A stretch of 33,761 bases of DNA from M2408 sp044348665 (GTDB lineage: Bacteria > Bacteroidota > Bacteroidia > Flavobacteriales_D > Crocinitomicaceae), in the NCBI GenBank assembly GCA_044348665.1, contig JBIKSI010000019.1, positions 1 to 33,761 of the forward strand, in the 5' to 3' direction. Below are positions 1 to 8,109 of this stretch, piece after piece. The notes under the pieces are model-generated. The model was given only the letters and a program-made list of their open reading frames with translations. It was not told the origin of the DNA and ran no database searches. A program made the position numbers and the translations under genes. Each line of letters begins with the position of its first letter. The first letter of the stretch is position 1.

Positions 1-1
1 A

Positions 2-1612
2 TTTTTAAACATTCAAAATGGAGAAACAAGTGCTGCTGACCGTTTAAATACAGATTACAATCAAAACCAAGCGACTTTGTATGAAAACGTGTTGACTTAC
101 ACAGAAAGAACTTTGAGTAACTTAATGGTTTCTGGTACACATAAGGTAAAAGGTACAAAGATTTCTTGGGTTAACGCACTTTCTCGTTCAAAAGTGGATG
201 ATCCAGATTTCAGAGAAACAAGAATTTATATTTCAGAAACTGATACATCATTAAGTACAGGAAGTGGAGCAGGAATTGACCGTTTTTGGAGAAATTTGGT
301 GGAATTAAATGAATCATTTAAATTAGATTTCAATACAAAAATTAATGATAATACTGATTTCATTTATGGAGTTTCAGGAACATTAAAAACAAGAGATTTT
401 AGCGTTTTTTCATTCAAACATAGAGTGACAAATTTATCTGATGTTTCGATTGATCCTAATTCTTTTTTAGAAGAAGATAATATTTGGTCAGCAGATATTA
501 ATCGCGAAAGCTACCGAAGTGGAACTTTTACAATCGGTAATTTCCAACCAGCAAATAGCTACACAGCTAAACAAAATCTTTTTGGTACTTACCTTGGAAT
601 GAAACATAAAATTAAAGACAGAATAAAACTAAGTTATGGTCTGAGATTAGAAAATAACGATATGTTTTACACTGGTCAAAATAATGAAGGTTCTGTCATT
701 TATAGAAACGAAAAAACGATGAGTGAATTATCATTTTTGCCATCCACAAATTTCAATTATGATTTGAATGAAAAAATGAATATTCGTTTTGGAGCAAGTA
801 AATCAGTGGCTCGTCCTTCTTTCAGAGAGCGTTCAATTTCACAAATTTATGACCCAATTACAAAACGTACTTTTAATGGAAATATCAATTTAAAACAAAC
901 AGATATTTACAATTTTGATTCACGTTATGAGTTTTTCATGAGTCCGAAAGAATTGTTTTCAGTTTCTGCTTTTTATAAACAATTTGATGGACACATTGAA
1001 ATGGTTTCTTATGCGGCAGCGCCAAACAATCTTACGCCAAGAAATTCTGGTAAAGCACAACTATTTGGTTTTGAATTGGAGTACAGAAAAGGTTTTAACA
1101 AAGAAAATATGTCAAAACACTTGAGACGTTTATTTTTCACGATGAATGTATCATTAGTTTCTTCTCATGTAGATTTGAAAAATGTATTTGTTGATGATAG
1201 TGGTCAATCAGAATATGATTTGAGAAAACAAAATTTGAGAGAAGGTGAAGAACTTAAAAACACAAGAAGAATGGCTGGACAATCTCCATATTCAATTAAT
1301 GGTGGACTTTCTTATGAAATAACAGAAACTGAAACGGTAGTTTCTTTGACTTATAACGTGCAAGGTGAACAATTGACAGTTATTTCTTCAGGTAGAGTAC
1401 CAGATGTTTACACAGATCCATTTCATTCTTTAAACTTCAATGCTATGAAAAGTTTTGGAAAAGACAATCGCTCAAAAATTAACTTTAGTGTAAACAACAT
1501 ATTGTATGATAGAATTGCATTAGTTTACAAATCTTATGGAGCGCAAAATGAAATTTATACAAGTTACAAACCAGGAATTCAGTTTAATTTTAAATACAGC
1601 TATAATTTCTAG
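2..1612 (+). CDS. TonB-dependent outer-membrane receptor, 3' part (5' end outside window)
   Basis: The reading frame is open from base 2, so the start codon, signal peptide and plug domain lie outside the window. A TTG at 77 is in frame but is not a believable start. The visible residues are alternating polar/aromatic strands typical of a TonB-dependent receptor beta-barrel. They include the region around SVARPSFRERS followed by a Gly-Asn-rich strand and a YEFF strand, which resembles the late barrel of FecA/SusC-type receptors. The protein ends in KYSYNF; a terminal aromatic residue is usual for BAM-inserted barrels. Such proteins import siderophores, glycans or other large substrates using TonB energy; the substrate cannot be read here. 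The gene ends in a good terminator and has no downstream partner on the same strand. Confidence 0.85.
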   Translation, partial: FLNIQNGETSAADRLNTDYNQNQATLYENVLTYTERTLSNLMVSGTHKVKGTKISWVNALSRSKVDDPDFRETRIYISETDTSLSTGSGAGIDRFWRNLVELNESFKLDFNTKINDNTDFIYGVSGTLKTRDFSVFSFKHRVTNLSDVSIDPNSFLEEDNIWSADINRESYRSGTFTIGNFQPANSYTAKQNLFGTYLGMKHKIKDRIKLSYGLRLENNDMFYTGQNNEGSVIYRNEKTMSELSFLPSTNFNYDLNEKMNIRFGASKSVARPSFRERSISQIYDPITKRTFNGNINLKQTDIYNFDSRYEFFMSPKELFSVSAFYKQFDGHIEMVSYAAAPNNLTPRNSGKAQLFGFELEYRKGFNKENMSKHLRRLFFTMNVSLVSSHVDLKNVFVDDSGQSEYDLRKQNLREGEELKNTRRMAGQSPYSINGGLSYEITETETVVSLTYNVQGEQLTVISSGRVPDVYTDPFHSLNFNAMKSFGKDNRSKINFSVNNILYDRIALVYKSYGAQNEIYTSYKPGIQFNFKYSYNF

Positions 1613-1634
1613 TCAGTAATTAATTCTTTTGAAG

Positions 1635-1663
1635 GGGATTGTTTTCGGACAATCCCTTTTTTT
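1635..1663 (+). terminator. Rho-independent terminator of the TonB-dependent receptor gene
   Basis: Perfect 8-bp stem GGGATTGT / ACAATCCC with a 6-nt loop, followed by seven T residues on the plus strand. It lies 23 bp after the receptor stop codon. The minus-strand side lacks a T run, so it probably does not serve the genes coming from the right. Confidence 0.85.
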
Positions 1664-1738
1664 GTGGAATTTTTTTGAAAAAATCCATCAAGTATTAATT
1701 CACTTGTAAATTTAAACCATGTATTTTCTGTTTGATTA

Positions 1739-2032
1739 TTAGAATCGGATATCTCTATTAGGCAAATAATAATGATATGAAATCGAGAAAATAAGAAATA
1801 CTAGAATAAATGCGATTGTTTTATTTCTTTTATTCAAGACTTTTGAGTTGTCAATAAAATTAGAAATGATCAAAAAGATGGGAAATACCACAAAATAAGC
1901 AAGCATGCTATTTTTAATATCTGGAGCGAAAAAATTGCTTGTTCTATTAACAGGAAAAAAATATTCAAGTACTAAATTCATTAATCCAAAAAAGATCAAA
2001 TAAATTAATGTGAAAGGATATTTAAATTTCAT
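1739..2032 (-). CDS. Small hypothetical membrane protein, three predicted membrane segments
   Basis: A 97-residue protein I do not recognise. It has three hydrophobic stretches, at about residues 5-25, 42-60 and 72-88, separated by short polar loops with a Lys/Arg-rich turn (KVLNKRNK) before the last one. It looks like a small inner-membrane protein. It is the last gene of the minus-strand run and is separated from the next gene upstream by about 90 bp, so it may have its own promoter. No clear TAnnTTTG element was seen at the right distance. No function is proposed. Confidence 0.55.
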   Translation of the reverse strand: MKFKYPFTLIYLIFFGLMNLVLEYFFPVNRTSNFFAPDIKNSMLAYFVVFPIFLIISNFIDNSKVLNKRNKTIAFILVFLIFSISYHYYLPNRDIRF

Positions 2033-2121
2033 TTTCTTGGCTTGGCATCAAAGGAGTATCATGAATGCAAAAAGGTTAGGTGTGATTTTTTTAATATTCA
2101 TTTGAAGTTATTCTATGATAT

Positions 2122-2745
2122 TCAATCACTATCAAAAACATCTAAGTAAATATAAATACTAGGGCTATTTTTTTCGAATGTTTTATGTGTCAATTTTATA
2201 TTTTCTCTCATTCGATTAAAATCTACGTTAAAATAGTGAGACAACTTTGTGTTTTTTAAGTTCTGGATAAAAACATCTTCAGTTGTTAATTGAATATACT
2301 CTTTTAGATAAAAATTTGCATCCTTTGATCCATATACATATTTTGAAACTGCAATTTTTTCATTATCAAAATAATGGTAGGAAAACAATAATTTATTATT
2401 TTTTATATCACAAAAAGTTAATTTGGAAATTTCATAAGGATTTGAATTTTCTATTTTAATTGCTATCAATATCGAGTCTTTTAATATTCCATATCCAAAA
2501 TTGGATGCTTCATAAAGATTCTTAAATCGAGGAGCGAAATTTTCAATATTTCCCTCTAAAAAATCAAATTCATTATACTTTATGGAACTAAAATATATCA
2601 AAACTGTGCTATCGAATATTAAACTATCTTGTTTTGAATACTTTTTTTTTAATTGAATCAAATCCAAAATATTTTTGTGTTCCATTTTTTGAGAAACAAC
2701 TGAAAACAAGATTGAAATAAACAATAAAAATAATTTATATTTCAT
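2122..2745 (-). CDS. Hypothetical secreted protein
   Basis: A 207-residue protein of unknown family. It starts with a clear Sec signal peptide (MKYKLFLLFISILFSVVSQ), so the mature part is periplasmic or outside the cell. The rest is rich in Lys, Asn, Tyr and Phe, with no cysteine pairs or repeats that I recognise. There is one Cys near residue 111. The start lies 14 bp after the stop of the MORN/YwqK-like gene, which suggests co-transcription. No role is proposed. Confidence 0.6.
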   Translation of the reverse strand: MKYKLFLLFISILFSVVSQKMEHKNILDLIQLKKKYSKQDSLIFDSTVLIYFSSIKYNEFDFLEGNIENFAPRFKNLYEASNFGYGILKDSILIAIKIENSNPYEISKLTFCDIKNNKLLFSYHYFDNEKIAVSKYVYGSKDANFYLKEYIQLTTEDVFIQNLKNTKLSHYFNVDFNRMRENIKLTHKTFEKNSPSIYIYLDVFDSD

Positions 2746-2759
2746 TTAATTTCAGACTT

Positions 2760-4046
2760 TTATTTCTTCTTCTTCTTTTTCTTGTCAGGAATCGCATCGT
2801 CCTCCGTTTTTTTCGAACTGCCTCCAAAGGTTTTTGTTTCATTTCCGAATTCATCAAAAATATGTTCTTCAATTAGTACATCGTTTTTGTAAACTGCCAA
2901 TCGTTTTGGTTTTTGATTTGGATAGTATTCCTCGAATGCGCCTTCACGAATTTCTTTTTTAGCAATAACCTGTCTATCTAATCCCATCACAACATAAAAT
3001 TTATCCTTGTACTTGTAAGGCTCGTTTACGCCGCGATTTAATGTTTTTCCTTTTAAAAATGGCTTGTCATCTTGCTCAATTACTCGCTCTTCATATAAAA
3101 ATACAGGAGTTGTTGAAGGTAATTCTGCCATGATTTTTTTTGTGGTAACTTTATTCGTGAGTTTCTCTGCAATTTCCTTGGCAGCATCCATGGATTGACA
3201 TTCAAAAACGTCAAATGAAAAGTAGGCTTTTTCTTTGCCTGAACCTTTTTTCCAGGTTTCTAATGTTTGCAAATGTCCTTGGTAAAAAAATGTTTTAAAT
3301 TCTCCAACTTTGATGTCCATTTCCCAATTTTCGGTAGTTAATAATTTACCGTCAGAATAAAAATAAGTGCATTCTCCGTTCTTTTTTCCTTCCTTATAGT
3401 TCAGTTTTTCAATAACTACTCCGTCTGGGTTGTAATTGATAAAAACGCCATCCATTAAACCATTTTTGTAATTAATTTCTGTTTTAACTTTTGATTTTGG
3501 ATAATATTTTTTCTTTTTCCCATCCAATAAGCCATATTTGTAATTTTCCATCAAAGTAGTATCACCTTTGATATTATAAAAAATATGCAAACCGTGTTTT
3601 TCACCAGCAAAATAGTTCATTTCCCAAGCAACTAAGGAATAAATCGTATCGTGGAAAAATGTCCATTGTCCGTTTTCTTCCCCTGAAATATGATTTCGAA
3701 TTACCATCGGGCAACCGTTTGAATAATAAGCTGTGTCAACACCATTTTCTTTTCCATTTACGAAATTTACTTTTCGTTCTAATATTCCATTAGAGTGACA
3801 AGTTTCGCAGGTTCCAGTAAATGGTGAGCCTGTTCCTTTCGAATAAACAACATTACTTCCTTCATCGACTTCTAGTTTTTCATTGCAATCAATCACAGAA
3901 GCCACTTTTCCACATTCCCAGTCTGTAAAACGTTGATTTTTTCGAGCGCTTTCTTTTTCGTTACATTTTTTCTTTTCGATTGCTTTAATTTGTCCAAATC
4001 CTGAAAAACTTAATAGGAGTAAAGTGGTGAAGAATAATTGTTTCAT
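2760..4046 (-). CDS. Secreted MORN-repeat / YwqK-like protein
   Basis: A 428-residue protein with a signal peptide at residues 1-19 (ends FSGFGQ). The middle is a series of short Tyr-x-Asn-Gly-type beta-hairpin repeats (YYSNGCPM, YNPDGVV, YFYSDGKLL, and YYPNQKP further on). These are typical of MORN/YwqK proteins, which Bacteroidota encode in many copies. In some bacteria the family is named after a putative antitoxin, but this copy is exported and has no toxin neighbour, so that name should not be transferred. The C-terminus is low-complexity and ends in seven lysines. A single CETCH motif (residues 80-84) looks like a haem c site but is probably chance. The start lies 2 bp after the stop of the thioesterase gene, so the two are probably co-transcribed. 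Function unknown. Confidence 0.75.
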   Translation of the reverse strand: MKQLFFTTLLLLSFSGFGQIKAIEKKKCNEKESARKNQRFTDWECGKVASVIDCNEKLEVDEGSNVVYSKGTGSPFTGTCETCHSNGILERKVNFVNGKENGVDTAYYSNGCPMVIRNHISGEENGQWTFFHDTIYSLVAWEMNYFAGEKHGLHIFYNIKGDTTLMENYKYGLLDGKKKKYYPKSKVKTEINYKNGLMDGVFINYNPDGVVIEKLNYKEGKKNGECTYFYSDGKLLTTENWEMDIKVGEFKTFFYQGHLQTLETWKKGSGKEKAYFSFDVFECQSMDAAKEIAEKLTNKVTTKKIMAELPSTTPVFLYEERVIEQDDKPFLKGKTLNRGVNEPYKYKDKFYVVMGLDRQVIAKKEIREGAFEEYYPNQKPKRLAVYKNDVLIEEHIFDEFGNETKTFGGSSKKTEDDAIPDKKKKKKK

Positions 4047-4048
4047 GT

Positions 4049-4447
4049 TTATTTTTTTAATTTTAATAAGGCGTTTTTGAATGCCGTACTTAATTCTTGT
4101 GTCTTATTTGTATTGAAATTAAAGGAAACCAAAACTGATTTTCCTACGGTTTTTATTTCATTTCCAACATGCAATTCGTATGCCAAGGTAAAACTTTTAA
4201 CGCCAAGATGTTCTAAAGTTACAAAAACTTCTGGATTTTCGCCTAAAAATACTGGTTTATGATATTCAATTTCGTTTGTTTTTAATATGATGCCATTTTC
4301 CTTCCAGTCCCAATCTAAGCCCAAAACAGTCAGTAAATAATGCATTCTTGCAGATTCAAAATAGTTGAGGTAAACGGCATTGTTGACATGTCCCATCAAA
4401 TCAATATCGGAAAAACGGACCTGAATTTTTAAAGCTTTTATTTCCAT
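4049..4447 (-). CDS. Acyl-CoA thioesterase, hotdog fold (YbgC/FadM/4HBT type)
   Basis: 132 residues from the ATG at 4447. I chose this start because it lies 1 bp after the methyltransferase stop codon; the longer in-frame form would overlap that gene by 41 bp and add a non-conserved N-terminus. Near the N-terminus is RFSDIDLMGHVNNAVYL, the 4HBT/YbgC active-site signature, with an Asp before GHVNN as the likely catalytic residue. FES follows at the start of the long hotdog helix. Family members hydrolyse acyl-CoA or acyl-ACP thioesters in the cytoplasm. The length is normal for the family. The substrate is unknown, and its place among glycan genes may only reflect operon packing. Confidence 0.85.
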   Translation of the reverse strand: MEIKALKIQVRFSDIDLMGHVNNAVYLNYFESARMHYLLTVLGLDWDWKENGIILKTNEIEYHKPVFLGENPEVFVTLEHLGVKSFTLAYELHVGNEIKTVGKSVLVSFNFNTNKTQELSTAFKNALLKLKK

Positions 4448-4448
4448 C

Positions 4449-5210
4449 TTATTTTTTTGTGCATTTGAATATTTGTTCACGCTTCCCATCGCCTAAGGAA
4501 TATTGTTTTCTAAAGTCAGCATCAAAATGTTGGCGATAATCAATTTTTTCAATGTTCATAGAATCCCTTTTTAAATAATCCTCAAAATCTGTTCCATGTA
4601 AACGTAACAAATCGTGTTCTCCATAAAGTTCTAATTTTTCTTTTGAACTTAAATTTTTATCCGATTGAAATGTTTTGTCCTCTAAATTCAATAGTGTTAA
4701 AATATATGCACTTGCACCTGGTTTTAAGATTCGAAAAAGTTCATTGATTGCTTGCTTCTGATCTAGAATGTGGCCTAAAACATGGGAACAAATCACGTAA
4801 TCAAAACTTTCATTTTCATAAGGTATTTTGGTAATATCGATTTCGTAATTGGCTAAGTTTTTGTTGATGTCTGCATCAATGTAATTTGGGTTTCCAATGA
4901 ATTTTCTGCGCAAACAGCTTTCTGGAGATACATGAAAAATTGCTTTTTGTCCTTCAAAAATTTTTGTTTCATTTTGTAGGTAGAAATAAAGTAAACGTGT
5001 ACGTTCCAGAGAACCACATTTTGGACATTGTGCATTTTCTCGTTTTTCAAGTCCATTTCCTTTTGCTAAAAACTTGGAAAAGTCCTCTTCACAAAAATTA
5101 CAAGTAAAATCTTTTCCTTTTAGAAACTGAGCAATAATTGCATTTTTTGTTTCAATAAGTTTATTTCTGAATGTTTCTGGAAATATGCTTTTGTAAATTT
5201 TTTTAATCAT
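4449..5210 (-). CDS. SAM-dependent methyltransferase with N-terminal zinc ribbon
   Basis: 253 residues. The N-terminal part carries two Cys pairs, CNFC (37-40) and CPKC (62-65), the latter followed by GSLERTRLLYFYL. This is the zinc-ribbon arrangement seen in a Methyltransf_11 family common in surface-polysaccharide clusters. The methyltransferase fold follows: YIDADI near 110-115, DITKIPYENESFDYVICSHV at 125-144 (motifs II to IV), then a helix and ILKPGASAYIL at 161-171. The start overlaps the deacetylase gene by 8 bp, which indicates translational coupling. The likely role is O- or N-methylation of a sugar or related cell-surface metabolite; the substrate is inferred only from the neighbours. 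Confidence 0.8.
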   Translation of the reverse strand: MIKKIYKSIFPETFRNKLIETKNAIIAQFLKGKDFTCNFCEEDFSKFLAKGNGLEKRENAQCPKCGSLERTRLLYFYLQNETKIFEGQKAIFHVSPESCLRRKFIGNPNYIDADINKNLANYEIDITKIPYENESFDYVICSHVLGHILDQKQAINELFRILKPGASAYILTLLNLEDKTFQSDKNLSSKEKLELYGEHDLLRLHGTDFEDYLKRDSMNIEKIDYRQHFDADFRKQYSLGDGKREQIFKCTKK

Positions 5211-6168
5211 TTGGTCGTTTCAGTGTATTTCTCAAAAGAGGTGTTTTTAATATGTATTTAATGTATTCATTTTGAATAATTGTTGCTGCATCTTCGTTTT
5301 TTTCCATAACAATGCGATGAAAATGTTGCTTGTGTTCATCTTTTTTAATGCCAGAGACACCAAAACTTGCTTTGATTCCAGCGTCATTATATAGAAAACT
5401 GAACAATTCATTTTTTATTTTGTGGTCTCCAAATGGAAAAGAAAAATATGCGGTTTCCTGTTTTAATAATTGATTCAGAAAATGATGACAATCAAGAACT
5501 TGTTTTTTTTGGTTTTCAAAATCCAAGGTGTTGAAATTGATGTGAGATTTCCCATGATTTCCAACTGTGAAACCCGCATTTTTTATTTCAATCAATTGCT
5601 CGGAAGTCAAATACGGTTTATTAAAGATAAGGTATTCTTCAAAACTCAAGTTGATTTCTTTTGCAATTTGATCAATTAGAACCGTATCACTGAATCCTAA
5701 GGAAAACAAATGTGAAATGATTTGATTCTCATTTAGTTTCAGGATTTCAGCAATCTTTTTTTCTAATTTTTGTTCTTTGATAGAATTTATTAATACGCTA
5801 ATTTTATGTCGATAAAACATCGATTTATTATCAATAAAATCTGAATTTATGAAAATACTCGCGTCGATTTTCTTTTCAGCTAAAAGTGGAAATGCATTGG
5901 TGTAAAGTCCACTTAAACCATCATCAAAACTGATGTGAAATTGATTTACCTTTGGTTTTGTTGTTAAATCTCGAAGTGAAATGTTTTGATAATTGGCTAA
6001 GAAGAATGCAACATCTTGTTCAAAATCTTCTTTAGTCCTCACAAATCCTAAGGCCGATAAATGTGCTTTGTTTTCTGATGTTACATCATGATAATAAGGT
6101 AGAAGCGTTTTTTTGGAGACAATTTGTTTCAGGAGGTTTAAGCTGAATTTTTTAGACCATTTTTGCAT
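5203..6168 (-). CDS. Polysaccharide deacetylase family protein (NodB homology domain)
   Basis: 321 residues without a signal peptide. NodB motifs are visible: FDDG at 81-84 (metal and base Asp), NHGKSH at 204-209 (the H-x3-H metal-binding pair) and FSFPFG at 242-247. A helical insert of about 70 residues separates motifs 1 and 2, as in the larger polysaccharide-biosynthesis versions of this family. It probably removes acetyl (or formyl) groups from a sugar or lipid-linked intermediate in the cytoplasm. Because an insert is present and the substrate is unknown, the exact reaction is open. The gene sits 8 bp after the CapD-like gene and overlaps the methyltransferase gene, placing it in the middle of a coupled operon. 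Confidence 0.85.
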   Translation of the reverse strand: MQKWSKKFSLNLLKQIVSKKTLLPYYHDVTSENKAHLSALGFVRTKEDFEQDVAFFLANYQNISLRDLTTKPKVNQFHISFDDGLSGLYTNAFPLLAEKKIDASIFINSDFIDNKSMFYRHKISVLINSIKEQKLEKKIAEILKLNENQIISHLFSLGFSDTVLIDQIAKEINLSFEEYLIFNKPYLTSEQLIEIKNAGFTVGNHGKSHINFNTLDFENQKKQVLDCHHFLNQLLKQETAYFSFPFGDHKIKNELFSFLYNDAGIKASFGVSGIKKDEHKQHFHRIVMEKNEDAATIIQNEYIKYILKTPLLRNTLKRPND

Positions 6169-6176
6169 ACAAAATC

Positions 6177-8078
6177 TTATTGTTGATCTAATTTTGAAAA
6201 TTCAGAATTATTACTCAAATATTCTGGAACAATTTCCTTCATTTTTGCAACAATTTTTAAATTGTCTTGTGAATTAAATAAATTCAAAAGTTCATAAATC
6301 TTTTCATTGATGCTTTCATCATTTTCGCGAACTTTTGCAATCAATATTTGTGGATGATGCGTCGCGATGGTGTTTTCTTCTGAAGATAGTAATTCTTCGT
6401 ACAATTTCTCACCAGGTCGCAAACCTGTAATTTTTATTTCGATGTCTTTTCCTAATTCCAAACCGCTTAGTTGAATCATTTTTTTTGCTAAATCAATGAT
6501 TTTTACAGATTCACCCATGTCAAAAACAAAAATTTCACCTCCATTGCCCATGTTTGCCGCTTCCAACACCAATTGACAAGCTTCTGGAATGGTCATGAAA
6601 AAACGTGTAATTTTTTCGTCAGTTAATGTAATAGGTCCACCTTGATCTATTTGTTTTTGAAAAAGTGGAATAACCGAGCCATTCGAACCCAAAACATTTC
6701 CAAATCGAGTTGTAATGACTTTTGTTTTTGTTGGGTTTTGCAAAAACTTACTTTGGGCATAAATTTCCGCAATTCGTTTTGATGCACCCATCACATTTGT
6801 TGGATTAACAGCTTTATCGGTAGAAATCATCACGAATTTTTTCGCATCAAATTTGGTTGCCAAATCTACCAAATTCATCGTTCCTTTGATGTTCGTAAAA
6901 ATTGCTTCAGAAGGATTATCTTCCATCAAAGGTACATGTTTATAGGCTGCGGCATGAAAAACATAAGCTGGTTTATAGAAATCAAAAACACGTTCCATGC
7001 GTTCCTTATTTCTTATATCGCCAATCACGATTTCGTAGTTTAGTTCCGGAAATTGTGATTTTAATTCATGTTCTAAATCGTACAAAGGGGATTCTGCTTG
7101 ATCCAATAAAACTAGTAATTTTGGCTTATAACTTGCAATTTCTTTCACCAATCCTGAACCAATGGAACCAGCAGCACCAGTCACTAAAACCAATTGGTTT
7201 TCTAATTCTTTTTGGATTTTTTCCTTGCTCAGGGATATTGGGTTGCGACCAAGAAGTTCCTCAATTTTAAGTTTATTGATTTGTTTGGTCGAAAATTCTC
7301 CATTGATCCAACTTTTGGAGCTTGGAACTTGTAAGACCTCGATGTTGTTTTCCAAGCAAATACCAACAATTTTTTTCTTATTCTCTTTATCTGGATGTTG
7401 AATTGCAATGATTAGTTTTTTGATTTCATTCTCATGAATAATTTCCTCTAGTTGAGAAGAATGAAAAATTTTAACGCCTTCAATTCTATTTCCTTTTATT
7501 TTCACATTATGATCAATAAATCCAATGATTTGGTAGGAAAAACGTGGGTCCTTTTCTAAAGTTCTTTTCGTAATTAGTCCGCTTGTGCCACATCCGTAAA
7601 TTAACACATTTTCCTTGATGAGGTTTTTTCCTTTGGCGGATTCTGTGTAAATGTATTTAATGGAAAACCTAAAACTGATTAATAGAAAGAATGAAACAAA
7701 AAATTCCATGATAAGCACGGAACTTGGGAATAAATAAAAGCCATCAAATTGATATGCACGTATAAAACCAAAGATTAAAAAGAGTAGGGAAGAGTTTATG
7801 GATGCAAAAAATATACGTCGAATATCTTCGTTGGAGGTATGTCTAATTAATCCTTTATGAATCTTAAATAGATAGAAGGTAATAAGTTTTATGAACAAAT
7901 AAATCAAAATTGATTTGGATAAAATGTTCCATTCTTCTCGAATAAGGGTTTTATCTGCTTTTAAATCAAAACGAATCAAGTAGGCCACACCAAGAGCAAA
8001 AAATCCGATGAGTAAATCACTCAGAATGATGATCCAGCGCGGAAAATTTTTATTATCGAAATAAGATGAAAAAGACAT
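6177..8078 (-). CDS. Membrane-anchored UDP-sugar 4,6-dehydratase (CapD/WbpM/FlaA1 type)
   Basis: 633 residues from the ATG at 8078. A TTG 9 bp further upstream would lengthen it, but that TTG is the end of a candidate -7 promoter box. Four hydrophobic segments occupy about residues 15-37, 55-75, 92-110 and 120-138. A first Rossmann-like domain follows (VLIYGCGTSG near 160), then the catalytic SDR domain with TGAAGSIG near 300-307. The SDR signature is STDKAVNPTNVMGASKR (near 419-435), where the usual Tyr of YxxxK is Met. That substitution is characteristic of the large WbpM/PglF-type UDP-GlcNAc 4,6-dehydratases, so the enzyme is probably active. The product would feed QuiNAc, bacillosamine or related sugars. 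It is the second gene of the minus-strand run, 31 bp after the FemAB-like gene. Confidence 0.9.
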   Translation of the reverse strand: MSFSSYFDNKNFPRWIIILSDLLIGFFALGVAYLIRFDLKADKTLIREEWNILSKSILIYLFIKLITFYLFKIHKGLIRHTSNEDIRRIFFASINSSLLFLIFGFIRAYQFDGFYLFPSSVLIMEFFVSFFLLISFRFSIKYIYTESAKGKNLIKENVLIYGCGTSGLITKRTLEKDPRFSYQIIGFIDHNVKIKGNRIEGVKIFHSSQLEEIIHENEIKKLIIAIQHPDKENKKKIVGICLENNIEVLQVPSSKSWINGEFSTKQINKLKIEELLGRNPISLSKEKIQKELENQLVLVTGAAGSIGSGLVKEIASYKPKLLVLLDQAESPLYDLEHELKSQFPELNYEIVIGDIRNKERMERVFDFYKPAYVFHAAAYKHVPLMEDNPSEAIFTNIKGTMNLVDLATKFDAKKFVMISTDKAVNPTNVMGASKRIAEIYAQSKFLQNPTKTKVITTRFGNVLGSNGSVIPLFQKQIDQGGPITLTDEKITRFFMTIPEACQLVLEAANMGNGGEIFVFDMGESVKIIDLAKKMIQLSGLELGKDIEIKITGLRPGEKLYEELLSSEENTIATHHPQILIAKVRENDESINEKIYELLNLFNSQDNLKIVAKMKEIVPEYLSNNSEFSKLDQQ

Positions 8079-8084
8079 AACAAG

Positions 8085-8092
8085 CAAAAGTA
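8085..8092 (-). promoter_or_regulatory. Candidate -7 promoter element before the CapD-like gene
   Basis: On the minus strand the sequence reads TACTTTTG, matching TAnnTTTG. It ends 6 bp before the ATG at 8078, so a transcript from it would be nearly leaderless. No TTG was found at the usual -33 distance. This could be an internal promoter or chance. Confidence 0.35.
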
Positions 8093-8109
8093 ATAAGAAA
8101 TTTTTAAAA

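Noticed and set aside
3790..3815. CETCH (CXXCH) haem c motif in the MORN/YwqK-like protein
   Set aside because: It is a single motif inside a MORN-type repeat, without a cytochrome fold, distal ligand or cytochrome-maturation neighbours. Chance is more likely.
2760..4046. Toxin-antitoxin system, because the YwqK family is often labelled antitoxin
   Set aside because: The protein is exported and has no toxin-like neighbour. The label is a family-name carry-over.
6902..7401. Plus-strand ORFs opposite the CapD-like gene
   Set aside because: They are antisense shadows of a well-conserved dehydratase, with no domain and no promoter.
6177..8078. CapD-like enzyme inactive because YxxxK Tyr is Met
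   Set aside because: The MGASK form is the normal state in WbpM/PglF-type UDP-GlcNAc 4,6-dehydratases.
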